Assembly: GCA_020634455.1 (NCBI GenBank)
Contig: JACKBQ010000001.1
Coordinates: 3,472,001-3,536,000 of the forward strand
DNA length: 64,000 bases
Direction of reading: 5' to 3'
Origin: Ardenticatenaceae bacterium
Lineage (GTDB): Bacteria; Chloroflexota; Anaerolineae; Promineifilales; Promineifilaceae
Positions 54,934 to 63,319 of this stretch are shown in pieces; the first letter of the stretch is position 1, and each line of letters begins with the position of its first letter. A program made the translations under genes and the position numbers. A model generated the notes under the pieces. That model was given only the letters and a program-made list of their open reading frames with translations, was not told the DNA's origin and made no database searches.

Positions 54934-56034
54934 ATGGAAATTAAGCGGATCGCAATTAACACGGGCGGCGGCGACGCCCCTGGTTTAAACGCCGTCATTC
55001 GGGCGATTGTGCTGGCGGCTACTCAGCGCGGTTGGGAATGTGTGGGCATTCGGGATGGCTACAACGGGCTCCTGATGCCTGAAAAATACTCGGACGGTGG
55101 CTTAATGCCGCTGACGCCGGATGTGGTGCGCGGCATTACGCATCTGGGGGGCACTATTTTAGGCACGACCAACCGGGGCAATCCGTTGGCGTACCCGGTT
55201 TTGGGGGACGATGGTCAGTATCACGAGGTGGATCGGTCGGACGAACTGCTGGCTGCGTTTGCCCAAAACAATCTGGATGCGCTGGTGGCGATTGGCGGCG
55301 ACGGTTCGCTGGGGATTGCCGGGGCATTGGCGGCCAAAGGGCTGCGGGTGGTAGGCGTGCCCAAAACCATTGACAACGATTTGGACAAGACGGTGGCGAC
55401 GTTTGGCTTTAATACGGCCGTCTACTTTGCCACCGAATGCATAGACCGTTTGCACACAACGGCCGCTTCGCATCAGCGCATCATGGTGGTGGAGGTGATG
55501 GGCCGCTATGCGGGCTGGATCGCCCTGAATTCCGGCGTGGCGGGCACCGCCGATGTCATCTTGCTCCCCGAAATCCCGTATGACATCAACAAGGTTGCCG
55601 AAAAAATCCAGAGGCGTTCGGCCAGCGGGCGCGACTTTTCGATTGTGGTGGTGGCAGAGGGCGCTAAACCAGTTGGCGGCGACGTAACTATTTTGGGCAA
55701 GGCGGTGGGGCAGGCAGAACGGCTGGGCGGTGTTGGTCAAAAGGTGGGGGCTGCCCTGGAAGCGCTTACGGGCAAGGAAACCCGCGTGGTGGTGCTGGGT
55801 CACCTGCTGCGCGGTGGCAAGCCCACCGCTTACGATCGGCTGCTCTCGCTGCGTTTTGGCGCAGCGGCCGTTCGCGCTTTAGCCGAGGGTGAATCGGGCA
55901 TTATGGTAGCGCTGGATCCGCCAACGGTGAATTACGTGCCGCTGGCCGAGGTGGCGGGCCGCATGAAGCAAGTGCCGCTCGATTGCGACACAATTTTGAC
56001 GGGTCGTGATTTGGGCATTAGTTTTGGGGATTAG
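54934..56034 (+). CDS. pfkA: 6-phosphofructokinase (group III-like)
   Basis: 366 aa. ATP/PPi loop NTGGGDAPGLNA (10-20), GTTNRGNP, AIGGDGSLGIA with Gly124 (the E. coli Gly104 position, which favours ATP), PKTIDNDL with Lys144 (E. coli position 124), catalytic aspartate in TIDND, MGRYAGWIAL for fructose-6-phosphate, and LGHLLRGGKPTAYDR. Gly plus Lys at these two positions is the mixed type seen in the group III lineage, so ATP use is likely but PPi cannot be excluded. It phosphorylates fructose-6-phosphate in glycolysis. AAGGA before the ATG. Confidence 0.95.
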   Translation: MEIKRIAINTGGGDAPGLNAVIRAIVLAATQRGWECVGIRDGYNGLLMPEKYSDGGLMPLTPDVVRGITHLGGTILGTTNRGNPLAYPVLGDDGQYHEVDRSDELLAAFAQNNLDALVAIGGDGSLGIAGALAAKGLRVVGVPKTIDNDLDKTVATFGFNTAVYFATECIDRLHTTAASHQRIMVVEVMGRYAGWIALNSGVAGTADVILLPEIPYDINKVAEKIQRRSASGRDFSIVVVAEGAKPVGGDVTILGKAVGQAERLGGVGQKVGAALEALTGKETRVVVLGHLLRGGKPTAYDRLLSLRFGAAAVRALAEGESGIMVALDPPTVNYVPLAEVAGRMKQVPLDCDTILTGRDLGISFGD

Positions 56035-56134
56035 CGAAAAATCACGCAGCATAAATTTCAAAAGTCTTGCATCTCTCTGGTGATAAACGAATTGCCTTGA
56101 CGGCTTTTGAAATCTTTTGAAATTGATTGTTTGT

Positions 56135-56863
56135 ATGGCTTTAACACAACAACGACGCGCCATTTATCATTTGCTGGATGAAGCCAATCCGGCGGATGGG
56201 ATGGCCGCTTATTTTGCTTTTTATCATCCAGACAACCGGACCATTTTACGGCCGTATCCCTACGCTGCCGTTCGTGCCCAAGGGTATGTGGCTTTGGCGC
56301 GCACGGGGATGGATCTGTTTCGGCCGTTTGTCACGCTGCGGCTGCCCATCCACAACATGCAGACCAGCACGGATGTAGTTTACGAGGCGATTGATGTGGG
56401 AACGGCCGTAATCCTCAATGCGCCGTCACGGTATGCCCCGCTGCTTCACGCCCTGTTTGAGGTGCAAACTGAAGAGCATTTGAGCCTTTACCAGCTTAAA
56501 GCAAGCCAGTTTGAGCCAATCATCAACGTGCTGGTTACGCAAGACACCGCGCCCAACGGCCTGCCCCGCTTTTTAATTCGCGACCGGGCAAATGATGTAA
56601 TTGGCGCATCGGCCACACTAAACTGGCAATCGCCTGGCTATGCGGAAATTGGCGTAACGACCCATCCCGGCTACCGACGGCGTGGTTGGGGGCGCAGTGT
56701 GGTTTCGGCAATGGCAAACTATTTGTTGGAAAACGGCCGTACCCCCCTTTACGTTGTCTCCCAAACCAATGAAGCCTCTATCCAGCTTGCCGAAAGCGTC
56801 GGTTTTACCGATAGCAGCGTCCGCGAGCTGATGATCCAGGCAGTGCTTAAACCACGCCCTTAA
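56135..56863 (+). CDS. GNAT-family N-acetyltransferase
   Basis: 242 aa from the ATG at 56135. The N-terminal 120 aa are a less conserved domain (FAFYHPDNRTILRPYPYAAVRAQGYVALART). The C-terminal half is a GNAT fold: ATLNWQSPGYAEIGVTTHPGYRRRGWGRSVVSAMANYLL carries the acetyl-CoA pyrophosphate motif R-R-x-G-x-G (here RRRGWGRS), then YVVSQTNEASIQLAESVGF. Substrate unknown. An upstream TTG adding six residues is less likely. Tandem after pfkA with a 100-bp gap. Confidence 0.9.
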   Translation: MALTQQRRAIYHLLDEANPADGMAAYFAFYHPDNRTILRPYPYAAVRAQGYVALARTGMDLFRPFVTLRLPIHNMQTSTDVVYEAIDVGTAVILNAPSRYAPLLHALFEVQTEEHLSLYQLKASQFEPIINVLVTQDTAPNGLPRFLIRDRANDVIGASATLNWQSPGYAEIGVTTHPGYRRRGWGRSVVSAMANYLLENGRTPLYVVSQTNEASIQLAESVGFTDSSVRELMIQAVLKPRP

Positions 56864-57000
56864 ACCAGCCTTTCACGCCCAATTTCACCAGCTTTCACGT
56901 GAAATTCATAGACATGCTCCTGCTTCAATGTTAATTTTTGTACCAGTATGAGCGGTACAGGAATTAAAGAAAGCGATGTATTGTTATTTTGTTTTAGCAT

Positions 57001-57040
57001 AGCACCATAAACCCTTGCCGCTGGGGTTTTGGTGCTTTTT
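57001..57040 (+). terminator. Terminator-like hairpin in the leader of the cold-shock gene
   Basis: AGCACCA-AAACCC ... GGGGTTT-GGTGCT followed by TTTTT, 30 bases before the csp ATG. It may terminate transcripts from the GNAT gene, or act as an attenuator/thermosensor in the long csp leader. The spacer 56864-57070 has no gene. Confidence 0.7.
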
Positions 57041-57070
57041 GCGTAATGTACTCAACGCGGAGGTAACGGA

Positions 57071-57301
57071 ATGAGTAAACAAATTGGGATGGTTAAATGG
57101 TTTAGTCGGTTGAAAGGGTACGGATTTATCAACCCCGAAGACGGTGGGCAAGAAGTGTTTGTGCACTACTCGGCCATTGAAGGTGATGGGTACCGCAATT
57201 TGTACGAGGGCGACCGTGTTGAGTTTGAACTCGTTGACAAAGGTCGTGGCCCACAGGCGCAAAGTGTAACGGCTCGGCGCAGTTTTGGCCCCACCGAATA
57301 A
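57071..57301 (+). CDS. Cold-shock protein (CspA family)
   Basis: 76 aa, one OB-fold. RNA-binding motifs RNP1 KGYGFI (15-20) and RNP2 VFVHYSAI (about 29-36), with the aromatic residues Trp10 and Phe11. It acts as an RNA chaperone or anti-terminator in the cytosol. CGGAGG lies 7 bases upstream of the ATG. A terminator-like hairpin stands in its leader and a strong terminator follows it, so it is a single-gene unit. Confidence 0.97.
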   Translation: MSKQIGMVKWFSRLKGYGFINPEDGGQEVFVHYSAIEGDGYRNLYEGDRVEFELVDKGRGPQAQSVTARRSFGPTE

Positions 57302-57326
57302 ATAGGCACCTACCCTAAAATAAAAC

Positions 57327-57371
57327 AATCCCTCTGGCTTCTCATTCAAAGTGGACAGAGGGATTTTTTTT
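57327..57371 (+). terminator. Intrinsic terminator after the cold-shock gene
   Basis: AATCCCTCTG (57327-57336) pairs with CAGAGGGATT (57356-57365), followed by eight T. The rest of the 57302-57528 spacer shows no gene; it holds an imperfect repeat around CAGACTCTG/CAGGAGACTCTG (57403-57470). Confidence 0.92.
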
Positions 57372-57528
57372 GTTCATTTTTTATAACTGATTCCTAACTA
57401 GGCAGACTCTGTAGCGGTGCCCGGCGTTTTATTGTGACCTCGGATTGGCTCAATCAGGAGACTCTGCATAGTGCCAATGGCTCTTACTGACTATATACCG
57501 GGCGGGGCTATTTTTCTACAATGCAGCC

Positions 57529-57924
57529 ATGGCAATGCATCCATTTTCTAACGAACCCAAGATATTGGTAGTTGATGACGAGCAGTCGTTGGTGAACCTT
57601 TGTTTGCTCATTTTGGAGCAGGCTGGGTACAAAGTTCGCGGCGCGTTTAGCGGCAAGCAGGCGTTGCAAATGGTGGGTGATGAGATGCCCGATCTCATCT
57701 TGCTGGATGTGATGATGCCAGGTATGGATGGCATTGAAGTGTGTCGTCGTATTCGGGAGTTGATGCCAGAGCAACGGCCGTACATCCTCATGTACACCGC
57801 CGATGACCGCCAACTTACCAAAACAGAAAGCCTCAATGCCGGAGCCACAGACTTTATCTCCAAAGACACCCCAATTTTTGAACTGCCAGATAAAATACAA
57901 AACTATCTGACATCTACAACTTAG
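57529..57924 (+). CDS. Stand-alone response regulator receiver protein
   Basis: 131 aa, a single receiver domain. Acidic pair in ILVVDDEQS (Asp16-Asp17 region), phosphorylation aspartate in ILLDVMMPGMDG (about 60), the conserved Thr in YTADD and Lys in ISKDTP. There is no output domain, so it resembles CheY/Spo0F. Two histidine kinases in the window (22592, 44172) lack neighbours with receivers, so it could serve one of them. Its end overlaps the stop of the convergent reductase by 11 bp. Confidence 0.93.
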   Translation: MAMHPFSNEPKILVVDDEQSLVNLCLLILEQAGYKVRGAFSGKQALQMVGDEMPDLILLDVMMPGMDGIEVCRRIRELMPEQRPYILMYTADDRQLTKTESLNAGATDFISKDTPIFELPDKIQNYLTSTT

Positions 57925-59089
57925 TCAGGAATGTTTGAGCCAGCTGGCTATTTTCCTTCATTCGACGCACCAAAAAGTCCACTAAAAATGGAAAATGCAT
58001 AAACGTGCGCTGCATCCAGAAAGAGTTGCGCATACTTTCCCACATATGTTCGTGGCAGAGCCGTTCATAGACCTGCATTCTGGCACGGGAAATATCATTG
58101 GCTTTGAGCGCTTCGTCAGCTACCTGGGCAGCCAGGTCTGCTGAAACCAACGAGTTGTGGATGCCCCCCCCCGTGAGCGGGTTAATAAATCCAGCGGCGT
58201 CGCCGACCAAGATTGCCCCGTCAAACACATGCTGTAAATTCTTTTGCGAGCCAAAATTAAGCTGCCAGGTTGCTATATCTCGCAGCTGGCCGCCGCGCAG
58301 TAGGCGCTTTTTGATGGCGGGCATTTTCAGAAAATCTTGCAGCATGTTTTCCAGACTGTATTTTTTCTTGCGAAAGTGGTCCAGGCGCATTCCCAGGCCG
58401 ATGTTGGCTCGGTTGTTACCTGTGGGGAAAATCCAAGCGTAGCCCGGCAAAATTTCTTTGTATAGATAAAACTCAACTTCTCCGGGCAGCTCTTCGATGT
58501 CTTCGATGTAGGCACGCAGGGCAACGGCGCGGTGGCTATCGTTGTGCTGCTCGGTTTTGGGGCGCAGGTTACGTGCTATTGCGGAGGTAACTCCGTCGGC
58601 TCCAATAACGAGGCGGGCGCGTATGTTTTGGGTACGGCCGTTCCCCTGTACCGTTACCCCCACCACCTTGCCATTTTCCACAATCGGCGCTTTGGCCTGG
58701 CCCACACAAAACTCTGCGCCAGAGGCAACCGCATGTTCTTGAATAAGCGCATCGAAATAAATGCGCGGTGCGACGTAGCTGTCGCTGCCCTGTACGCCGT
58801 GGCTAAACTTGGCGTGCAGCTCATGGCCGCGTGGCGAAACCAACAGCATCCCTTCAACCGGGTAAAGTTCGCCGCGTGCTACGGATTGGGCAATTTTGTC
58901 CTGCATACCTAGTCGCCATAGCAGTTCAATGGCACCGGCGGGTACGGCATCGCCGCAAGTCTTGTCGCGGGGAAACTCATGACGATCCATGAGCAGAACG
59001 TCATATCCTTTTTGGGCCAGGGCAGCAGCGGCCGTTGCCCCGGCAGGCCCCGCCCCCACGACAATCACATCACGATCAGTCATACTCAT
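57914..59089 (-). CDS. Geranylgeranyl reductase-family FAD oxidoreductase
   Basis: 391 aa. N-terminal FAD-binding VIVVGAGPAGATAAAALAQKGYDVLLMDRHEFPRDKTCGDAVPAG, the family motif PRDK-x-CGD, then the GD motif AILVGDAAGFINPLTGGGIHNSL. It reduces isoprenoid double bonds (digeranylgeranyl lipids, menaquinone side chain or similar). GAGGAG is about 11 bases upstream of the ATG; an alternate start is at Met3. One ACGGCCGT in 1.2 kb. Confidence 0.95.
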   Translation of the reverse strand: MSMTDRDVIVVGAGPAGATAAAALAQKGYDVLLMDRHEFPRDKTCGDAVPAGAIELLWRLGMQDKIAQSVARGELYPVEGMLLVSPRGHELHAKFSHGVQGSDSYVAPRIYFDALIQEHAVASGAEFCVGQAKAPIVENGKVVGVTVQGNGRTQNIRARLVIGADGVTSAIARNLRPKTEQHNDSHRAVALRAYIEDIEELPGEVEFYLYKEILPGYAWIFPTGNNRANIGLGMRLDHFRKKKYSLENMLQDFLKMPAIKKRLLRGGQLRDIATWQLNFGSQKNLQHVFDGAILVGDAAGFINPLTGGGIHNSLVSADLAAQVADEALKANDISRARMQVYERLCHEHMWESMRNSFWMQRTFMHFPFLVDFLVRRMKENSQLAQTFLTKL

Positions 59090-59112
59090 TTTGCTCTTTT
59101 CTCCTCAAAATA

Positions 59113-59168
59113 AACCTCCGGGAGGTTCCATAGATGATCTCTTTATTGCGTTAAACCTCCCGGAGGTT
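59113..59168. repeat. Paired palindromes AACCTCCGGGAGGTT / AACCTCCCGGAGGTT
   Basis: 59113-59127 and 59154-59168, about 26 bases apart. The order of the two cores is the reverse of that at 38331-38386. Located between the reductase start and the phosphatase stop. Confidence 0.9.
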
Positions 59169-59175
59169 GTTTTTC

Positions 59176-59643
59176 TTATAACCCCTCACGCTCCCAAATA
59201 GTTTTTAACAACCCTGCACAACCGTCTTTGACGAGCTGGTAAACATATTCAAAGTTGTTGGTGTAGTAGGGGTCTGGGACATCCGTCTCGGTTTTTTGGC
59301 TGGAGAAATCCAGTAAGCGGTGCTGGTTGGGGTGTTGGCCGAAGGTGCGGCGCAGGTTGTTGCTGTTGCTTTGATCCATGGTGATGACATAGGTTTTGGC
59401 GTTGCTCATGTCTTGGGCGGTGATTTGGCGGGAACGGCCGTTGTACCCAATACCATGTTCTGCCAAAATTCGCCGCGTGCCGGGATGGGCTTTTTCACCC
59501 ACGTGCCAATCCCCCGTGCCTGCGGAATCAATGTGGAACTTGTCCGTCAGGCCAGCTTCATCCACCAGCTGTGTAAAAATCGCCTCTGCCATGGGCGAAC
59601 GGCAGATGTTGCCCAGGCAAACGAAGAGGACATTAATGGTCAT
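59176..59643 (-). CDS. Low-molecular-weight protein tyrosine phosphatase
   Basis: 155 aa. P-loop CLGNICRS (nucleophile Cys, Arg) near the start in VLFVCLGNICRSPMAEAIF, and the general acid aspartate in DVPDPYYT. Cytosolic enzyme for phosphotyrosine or, in some lineages, arsenate reduction; the C(x)5R plus DPYY pattern favours phosphatase. AAGGAG before the ATG. Confidence 0.96.
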   Translation of the reverse strand: MTINVLFVCLGNICRSPMAEAIFTQLVDEAGLTDKFHIDSAGTGDWHVGEKAHPGTRRILAEHGIGYNGRSRQITAQDMSNAKTYVITMDQSNSNNLRRTFGQHPNQHRLLDFSSQKTETDVPDPYYTNNFEYVYQLVKDGCAGLLKTIWEREGL

Positions 59644-59659
59644 GGGGTCTCCTTTTTCC

Positions 59660-59743
59660 GTAACCCGTAATCGGTTAACGGTAATCGGTTAAGAGTCTGA
59701 GAGTCTGATTACCGATTACGGATCGCCGATTACCGATTACCGA
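59660..59743. repeat. GGTAATCGGT-type inverted repeat
   Basis: CCGTAATCGGTTAACGGTAATCGG faces CCGATTACCGATTACC. Between the phosphatase start and the 3' end of rnpB. Same family as 21190, 22543, 42211. Confidence 0.75.
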
Positions 59744-59744
59744 G

Positions 59745-60129
59745 ATGCCAAGCCAGCCTGTAAGCCGCATTCTGTGGGCGCTTGCTGGGCAAACGCTAGT
59801 GATCATCTATCTGGGACTGTTATTACTAACCGCCTCTTGCAACCTACCCGGACGTCAGACGGGACGAGCAGCCCCTTCGCCCTGCTTGGTCTTGCTCCTG
59901 GTGGGGTTTGCCTGGCCAGCGACATTGCTGCCGCTGCCGGTGGTCTCTTACACCGCCGTTTCACCCTCACATGCAAATGCCGAAGCATTTGCCGCAATAC
60001 ACCTCTCTGTTGCACTGTTCCGTCGGGTCGCCCCGCCCGGCCGTTAGCCGGCACCATGCTCTGTGGAGTGCGGACTTTCCTCAGCCAGCGCCGAAGCGCC
60101 AGCCGCGATCACTCAGCCAACTTGGCTCC
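59745..60129 (-). ncRNA. rnpB: RNase P RNA, bacterial type A
   Basis: About 385 nt. Read on the minus strand: 5' GGAGCCAAGTTGGCTGAGTG, then GAGGAAAGTCCGCACTCC (conserved region I), ACAGTGCAACAGAGAG, GGGTGAAACGGCGGTGTAAG, and the conserved 3' block ACAGAATGCGGCTTACAGG with closing CTTGGC that pairs with GCCAAG at the 5' end (P1). This is the catalytic RNA that matures tRNA 5' ends. Intergenic, with its own promoter. The reading frames across it are spurious. Confidence 0.97.
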
Positions 60130-60132
60130 ATG

Positions 60133-60161
60133 ATCGTAGCATTTGCCATTGGGGGGTGCAA
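60133..60161 (-). promoter_or_regulatory. Sigma-70 type promoter of rnpB
   Basis: On the minus strand TTGCAC (complement of 60156-60161), a 17-base spacer, TACGAT (60133-60138), and the RNA starts a few bases further on. Confidence 0.7.
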
Positions 60162-60214
60162 GTTACGAATAACGCAGTTACTCAATTACAGTGGTTGAGA
60201 AGGTTATTGAGCAA

Positions 60215-61024
60215 TTAGTCATTGAGTAATTGGTTGAGGGTGCGGCGGGTGAGCACGGCAGCCATCTCTGCGCGATAGCTGGCGCTGCCTCGGAAGTCGC
60301 CGGGATGGGTGTTGGCGGCGGCAGCGGCGCTGGCAGCTTGCGCGATGTCTGCTTTTTCGGCGGGGGTGAGGCGAAACGGCCGTTCCCCCAAACCCGTCGC
60401 CGCTAACCGAACCGCACCATCCTGGGTACGCCAGCCGGTGATGGAAACGATGGGGGTGTCTGCTGGGGTGCGGGCCACGCGGTGGCTGGTGCCGCTGCCA
60501 GTGGGAAGTGGTATCGAAACGGTGGTGATGAGGCCAGACGGCCGTTCCGCATCTGCCAAATAATCAGCCAGACTGACGCTGTTTTGGCTGGATGGGCTGT
60601 GCAGCGTGACGGTGGCTTCCAGCACCAGCAGGGCGGCCAGCAGCTCGCTATCGGCCAGGCGGCTGGCGATGATGCCGCCCAGGGTGGCGGCGTTGCGGTA
60701 GGTGTTGGGGCCAGCCTGGTGAACGGCCGTTTGCAGCAGCGTGGTCGCGGGGCTGTCTGGGAGTTCTGCCTGTAAAAATTGGTGGAATTTGGTCAGCGTT
60801 AGCGTGGCTCCGGCGGCCACGGCTTGGGTGCCATTGGCGCTGAGCAGTTTGGCCTGGTTTAAGCCCAATGCCTGCAAATCAATAACGGCCGTTCCTGGTA
60901 AGCCAGCTTCGGTAGCTAGCAGCTTGGTGCCGCCGCCTAATGGTGCGCTGCCCGGTTGGGCCAGCAACGCGAGCGCCTCTTCTAATGATTCGGGACGATG
61001 ATAACTGTCTGGTTTTTGCGGCAT
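60215..61024 (-). CDS. Molybdenum hydroxylase FAD-binding subunit (CoxM-like), alone
   Basis: 269 aa, medium subunit of the xanthine dehydrogenase/CO dehydrogenase family. FAD motifs LGGGTKLLA (about 30-38) and AATLGGIIAS (about 110-118), and the C-terminal CO_deh_flav_C region. This subunit passes electrons between FAD and the iron-sulphur subunit. The molybdenum large subunit and the 2Fe-2S subunit are not adjacent in this window, unlike the typical three-gene cluster; they may lie elsewhere. AAGGAG before the ATG. Divergent from the DUF2085 gene. Confidence 0.93.
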   Translation of the reverse strand: MPQKPDSYHRPESLEEALALLAQPGSAPLGGGTKLLATEAGLPGTAVIDLQALGLNQAKLLSANGTQAVAAGATLTLTKFHQFLQAELPDSPATTLLQTAVHQAGPNTYRNAATLGGIIASRLADSELLAALLVLEATVTLHSPSSQNSVSLADYLADAERPSGLITTVSIPLPTGSGTSHRVARTPADTPIVSITGWRTQDGAVRLAATGLGERPFRLTPAEKADIAQAASAAAAANTHPGDFRGSASYRAEMAAVLTRRTLNQLLND

Positions 61025-61156
61025 GGCTTACTCCTTGTGCAATTGCCCACTGCTGATTACAATAGCTGCAATGCTCGCTATTTTACCCAAATTTCCGCAA
61101 AAACCGACTGTTTCAGCCCTTGAAACTATTTCCATTTTGCGTGAGACACCCACTTC

Positions 61157-62014
61157 ATGATCGAGCCTTCAACCACTATTTTTTCCGATGTAAAGCAAGC
61201 GACGCGCCGCCGCGCCTTGGCGCTGGGCGTGGTGCTGTTGGCTGTGGCTGTAATGGGCTGGTATGCGGTTACGGACAGTTCGCATCTGGCACATGACCTG
61301 GTTTTGACAGGCGGGGATTACGTGGGAGCGGCGTTGTGTCACCGGATTACTGCGCGGTCGTTTGTGATAAACGGCCGTCAGCTGCCGCTTTGTGCGCGCT
61401 GTACCGGTATGTATTTGGGCGTGGCGATCACTTTTGTGGCTTTGCTCCTGGCCCGGCGCGAGCGGCGCACCGATTTGCCCCCCTTGCCCATCCTGCTGGT
61501 GCTTGTGGGCTTTATTGGCGCGATGGGGATTGACGGCGTGAATTCGTATACGCACTTTTTCCCCAACTTTCCCCACGTGTATGAGCCGCGCAACTGGCTG
61601 CGGCTGGTGACCGGCATGGGCACCGGGCTGGCGATGGGCTTGCTGGTGTTCCCTGCCTTAATGCAGACATTGTGGCGCAATGGCAACGGCCGTTCCATCA
61701 TCGAAAACGGTCGCGAACTGTTAGCAATGCTGCTGCTGGCGGGTACGGCCGTTCTGCTGGTGCTCAGCAACCAACCCACCATCCTGTACGTAATGGCGCT
61801 TGTGAGTGTGGCTGGCGTGTTGATGATTGTCACCTCGCTCAATGCGGTTTTGCTGCTGATGCTGTTTAAGCGGGATGGACGGGCGGTGCGCTGGCAGGAA
61901 ACGGCCGTGCCGCTGCTGATTAGCCTGACCCTGGCCGTCTTGGAATTGGGCAGCATCGCCATTCTGCGCCTCAACTTCACGGGAACCATCACCGGTTTCC
62001 CTGGACTTGCGTAG
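61157..62014 (+). CDS. DUF2085 membrane protein
   Basis: 285 aa, about seven membrane segments. The family motif CHRITARSFVINGRQLPLCARCTGMYLG places three or four cysteines (Cys in LCHR, LCARC) that may bind a metal. Function of the family is unknown; some members occur near cell-surface genes. The first of three consecutive membrane-protein genes on the plus strand (61157, 62054, 62747). Confidence 0.9.
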   Translation: MIEPSTTIFSDVKQATRRRALALGVVLLAVAVMGWYAVTDSSHLAHDLVLTGGDYVGAALCHRITARSFVINGRQLPLCARCTGMYLGVAITFVALLLARRERRTDLPPLPILLVLVGFIGAMGIDGVNSYTHFFPNFPHVYEPRNWLRLVTGMGTGLAMGLLVFPALMQTLWRNGNGRSIIENGRELLAMLLLAGTAVLLVLSNQPTILYVMALVSVAGVLMIVTSLNAVLLLMLFKRDGRAVRWQETAVPLLISLTLAVLELGSIAILRLNFTGTITGFPGLA

Positions 62015-62053
62015 GACAATTTTGCAAAATTGTCCCACATTTTCGGAGAAAAA

Positions 62054-62620
62054 ATGCTCGATCTCTTTAGCGCCTTTGGTTTGGCTGGCAGCGCTGGCCT
62101 GAATGCGTACATTCCCCTGCTTCTGGTCGCGCTGGCGGCTCGCTTCCCCCTCAATAATCCCCTGCTCAACTTATCGGAACCGTACAGCGTCATGGGTAGC
62201 TGGTGGGCCATTGGCATCATTGGGATACTGCTCATCATCGAAATGTTGGTGGACAAAGTGCCCGCCATTGACACCGTAAACGATGTTATTCAGACCTTTG
62301 TGCGACCGGCCGCTGGCGCGGTGCTGTTTGCCGCCAATGCCCAAATTGTGACCGATATTCATCCCATTTTGGCGCTGGGAGCCGGACTGCTTGTGGCGGG
62401 CGGTGTCCATGTTGTTAAAGGTGTGGCCCGACCTGTCGTGACGGCCACTACGGCTGGCACGGGTAACTGGCTGGTCAGCCTTGTGGAAGATATTGTGGCT
62501 TTTTTTACCTCTATTCTGGCCATTTTCTTGCCAATTTTGGGGGTCATACTGCTCGGCTTCATTTTATTTTACGGCATCAGGCTGTATCAGCGACGGCGGA
62601 GACGAACCGCTTTACGCTAG
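62054..62620 (+). CDS. DUF4126 membrane protein
   Basis: 188 aa from the ATG at 62054, preceded by GGAG; an earlier ATG at 62030 lacks a site. LFSAFGLAGSAGLNAYIPLLLVAL is the family start; about four membrane segments (VVKGVARPVVTATTAGTGNWLVS and the last IFLPILGVILLGFILFY). Function unknown. Likely co-transcribed with the DUF2085 gene, 40 bp gap. Confidence 0.9.
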   Translation: MLDLFSAFGLAGSAGLNAYIPLLLVALAARFPLNNPLLNLSEPYSVMGSWWAIGIIGILLIIEMLVDKVPAIDTVNDVIQTFVRPAAGAVLFAANAQIVTDIHPILALGAGLLVAGGVHVVKGVARPVVTATTAGTGNWLVSLVEDIVAFFTSILAIFLPILGVILLGFILFYGIRLYQRRRRRTALR

Positions 62621-62746
62621 AAATCAAAGAAGGAGGTGGGCACGCAAGAAGAATTAACCGATTTTGCAACGATTTTTAAACAGATGTGTTTATCAAATTG
62701 ATTTAGGTGATTTGTCAAGAAGTTTTAATTCCTTTAGGAGGAACAC

Positions 62747-63295
62747 ATGTTAGATCGAATCATTGGTGTTTTGAAATTAGATGCAAATGTTTATGAAGAA
62801 ATTGAGGCAGATGAAAATGCAACGACTCAGGCTGCAATTGTGGTGGCGGTTGTTGCAATTGTGGGTGGTTTGATTGGCGGTGGCATTAGTGCCGCGATGG
62901 GCGGCAGCTTTTTAGGTAGCTTTTTGAGCCAACTGTTGAGTGCTTTTATTGGTTGGTTGATATGGTCTGGTGTTACCTATTTTGTAGGCACCTCCTTATT
63001 TGGTGGTAAAGCCACAATGGGTGAGATGCTGCGTGTTTTGGGCTTTGCTCAAGCGCCTGGTATTTTGGGTATCATCCCGGTTTGCGGCTCTTTTGTCGGT
63101 TGGGTCTGGACATTGGCGTGTACATTTATTGCCATTCGCCAGGGTCTGGATTTGGACAACAGTAAAGCCGCAATGACGGCCGTAATTGCGTTCATTGCTG
63201 TCGTTATTATGGGTTTTGTGATTGGTGCGATTTTGGCTGCTGTCGGTCTGGCTGCTGGCGCAGGTATGGGCGCTTTGCAAGGTCTGGGCGGCTGA
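62747..63295 (+). CDS. Yip1-family membrane protein
   Basis: 182 aa. Yip1 domain with four membrane segments: AAIVVAVVAIVGGLIGGGISAAM, LLSAFIGWLIWSGVTYFVGTSLFGGKATMGEMLRVLGFAQAPGIL (typical Yip1 segment) and VIAFIAVVIMGFVIGAILAAVGL. Bacterial Yip1 proteins have unknown function. AGGAGG stands before the ATG. One ACGGCCGT. Ends at a terminator made of two ACGGCCGT copies. Confidence 0.9.
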   Translation: MLDRIIGVLKLDANVYEEIEADENATTQAAIVVAVVAIVGGLIGGGISAAMGGSFLGSFLSQLLSAFIGWLIWSGVTYFVGTSLFGGKATMGEMLRVLGFAQAPGILGIIPVCGSFVGWVWTLACTFIAIRQGLDLDNSKAAMTAVIAFIAVVIMGFVIGAILAAVGLAAGAGMGALQGLGG

Positions 63296-63319
63296 TCGCT
63301 TACTTTATCTAACGTAAAA

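Noticed and set aside
59745..60129. Several short frames on both strands
   Set aside because: They lie inside rnpB, whose conserved RNA blocks are clear.
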